Assembly (NCBI GenBank): GCA_038322815.1
Contig: JBBQGG010000008.1
Span: forward strand, 3,537-67,536
DNA: 64,000 nt
Reading direction: 5' to 3'
Source: PALSA-1296 sp038322815
Lineage (GTDB): Bacteria; Bacteroidota; Ignavibacteria; Palsa-1295
Position 1 is the first letter of the stretch. The number at the start of each line of letters is the position of its first letter. The notes under the pieces were generated by a model, which saw only the letters and a program-made list of their open reading frames with translations, was not told the DNA's origin and did not search any database. A program made the position numbers and the translations under genes. Positions 63,629-64,000 of this stretch are shown here, piece after piece.

Positions 63629-63740
63629 ATTTATTGGTTCTTTCTATTAAATGCTTTAAAAATTGTGAGATAGCAAACAGTATATTTTAACGGTGGAATG
63701 GGGATGTTGTTTCATTCGAAATCCCCTTTTTAACCCCTCA

Positions 63741-63847
63741 TGTCATTCTGAGTGAAGCGCAGCGTAACCAAGAATCCCTTAACCTTAGCCGCAAGTTTCG
63801 CTATCTACAAACCATCACGAGATTCTTCGCTGTCGTTCAGAATGACA
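63741..63847. repeat. GTCATTCTGA palindromic repeat, copy near the right end
   Basis: TGTCATTCTGAGTGAAGCG on the left, GTCGTTCAGAATGACA on the right, with AAGAATC and GATTCTTCG between. Related in layout to the GTGTCATTGCGAGG family but with its own sequence. Confidence 0.85.
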
Positions 63848-63916
63848 TTCTAACTCCTCGTGTCATCCTATGTTGCTTGACCACGTGCATTTCTTGTTAT
63901 GAAGTGACCCGACAGA

Positions 63917-63987
63917 GAGCGGGGAGAGGTCAAAGATGTCATAGGTCATAGAAGACCGTTCGGAATGGTTGACCGCCCCGCTCTTTT
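63917..63987 (+). terminator. Branched hairpin near the right edge
   Basis: GAGCGGGG (63917) pairs with CCCCGCTC (63976), GGTCAA (63928) with TTGACC (63969), and GGTC (63944) with GACC (63954). TTTT follows. It could end a structured RNA or a gene right of the window. The rest of the right edge shows nothing else I can name. Confidence 0.4.
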
Positions 63988-64000
63988 GCTGTGCAAAGCC

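Noticed and set aside
1..64000. tRNA, rRNA, CRISPR arrays, prophage or transposase genes
   Set aside because: I looked for typical signatures and saw none. Repeats occur only as dispersed palindromes, with no regular spacers.

Overview
The window reads as one chromosomal segment of a free-living member of the Bacteroidota/Chlorobiota superphylum, most like the Ignavibacteria/Kapabacteria side. This is inferred, not proven. The supporting signs are: a subtilase with a C-terminal domain of the type IX secretion kind; families typical of the group (DUF4468, DUF3109, DUF4412); a YbeY with the Bacteroidota-type metal motif; TAnnTTTG-like -7 promoter elements; and a complex I gene cluster without nuoE, nuoF and nuoG.

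Layout. 1-134 holds the 5' end of pyrG (minus). 350-2362 holds an outer-membrane protein and a chromate transporter. 2370-7252 is a minus-strand group with an inactive and an active M16 peptidase, a GNAT acetyltransferase and a DacB-type carboxypeptidase. 7304-8443 is hpd, closed by a strong terminator. 8493-10949 is an accessory patch with two lipoproteins, two Cys-rich small proteins and an orphan 3' end of clpX. 11077-24967 is the complex I cluster, in transcription order A-B-C-D-H-(small membrane ORF)-I-J-K-L-(subtilase)-M-N-rhodanese. 25171-27148 holds three tandem paralogues: one is truncated and one is broken by an amber codon. 27207-31631 holds a beta-propeller lipoprotein, rodA, a membrane-anchored protein and hutI. 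mutS (plus) follows, then an ABC-type membrane domain without an ATPase, hutH, DUF3109, sixA and a peptide-binding lipoprotein. 40800-47607 has hprK, hpf, a Xer recombinase, topA, smg, ybeY and an unknown gene. Then come ispF, a decayed HicB-HicA fusion, an MFS exporter, a DUF4412 protein, the SRP RNA, rng, two GT-C glycosyltransferases with a UbiA-like prenyltransferase, an acyl-CoA mutase large subunit, a Pro-rich small ORF behind a structured RNA, a PfkB kinase and an HtrA protease.

How the genes work together. The cluster around complex I gives a proton-pumping quinone reductase that must take electrons from something other than the usual NADH module, unless nuoEFG lie elsewhere. hpd, hutH and hutI point to tyrosine and histidine breakdown. 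RodA, DacB, pyrG, topA, mutS, rng, ispF and the SRP RNA are housekeeping. The acyl-CoA mutase carries the residues of isobutyryl-CoA mutase, not methylmalonyl-CoA mutase.

The gaps between genes are unusually rich in repeats. One family is a GTGTCATTGCGAGG/GTCATTCCGA palindrome with about nine full or partial copies, one of which supplies the last codons of ybeY. A second is a small GGCTTTAGCCTGCGCC element. A third is a set of word palindromes: different short words repeated in tandem and then reversed, filling gaps exactly. The most novel-looking items are these word palindromes, the candidate pseudoknotted leader at 60485-60664, and the isobutyryl-type mutase.
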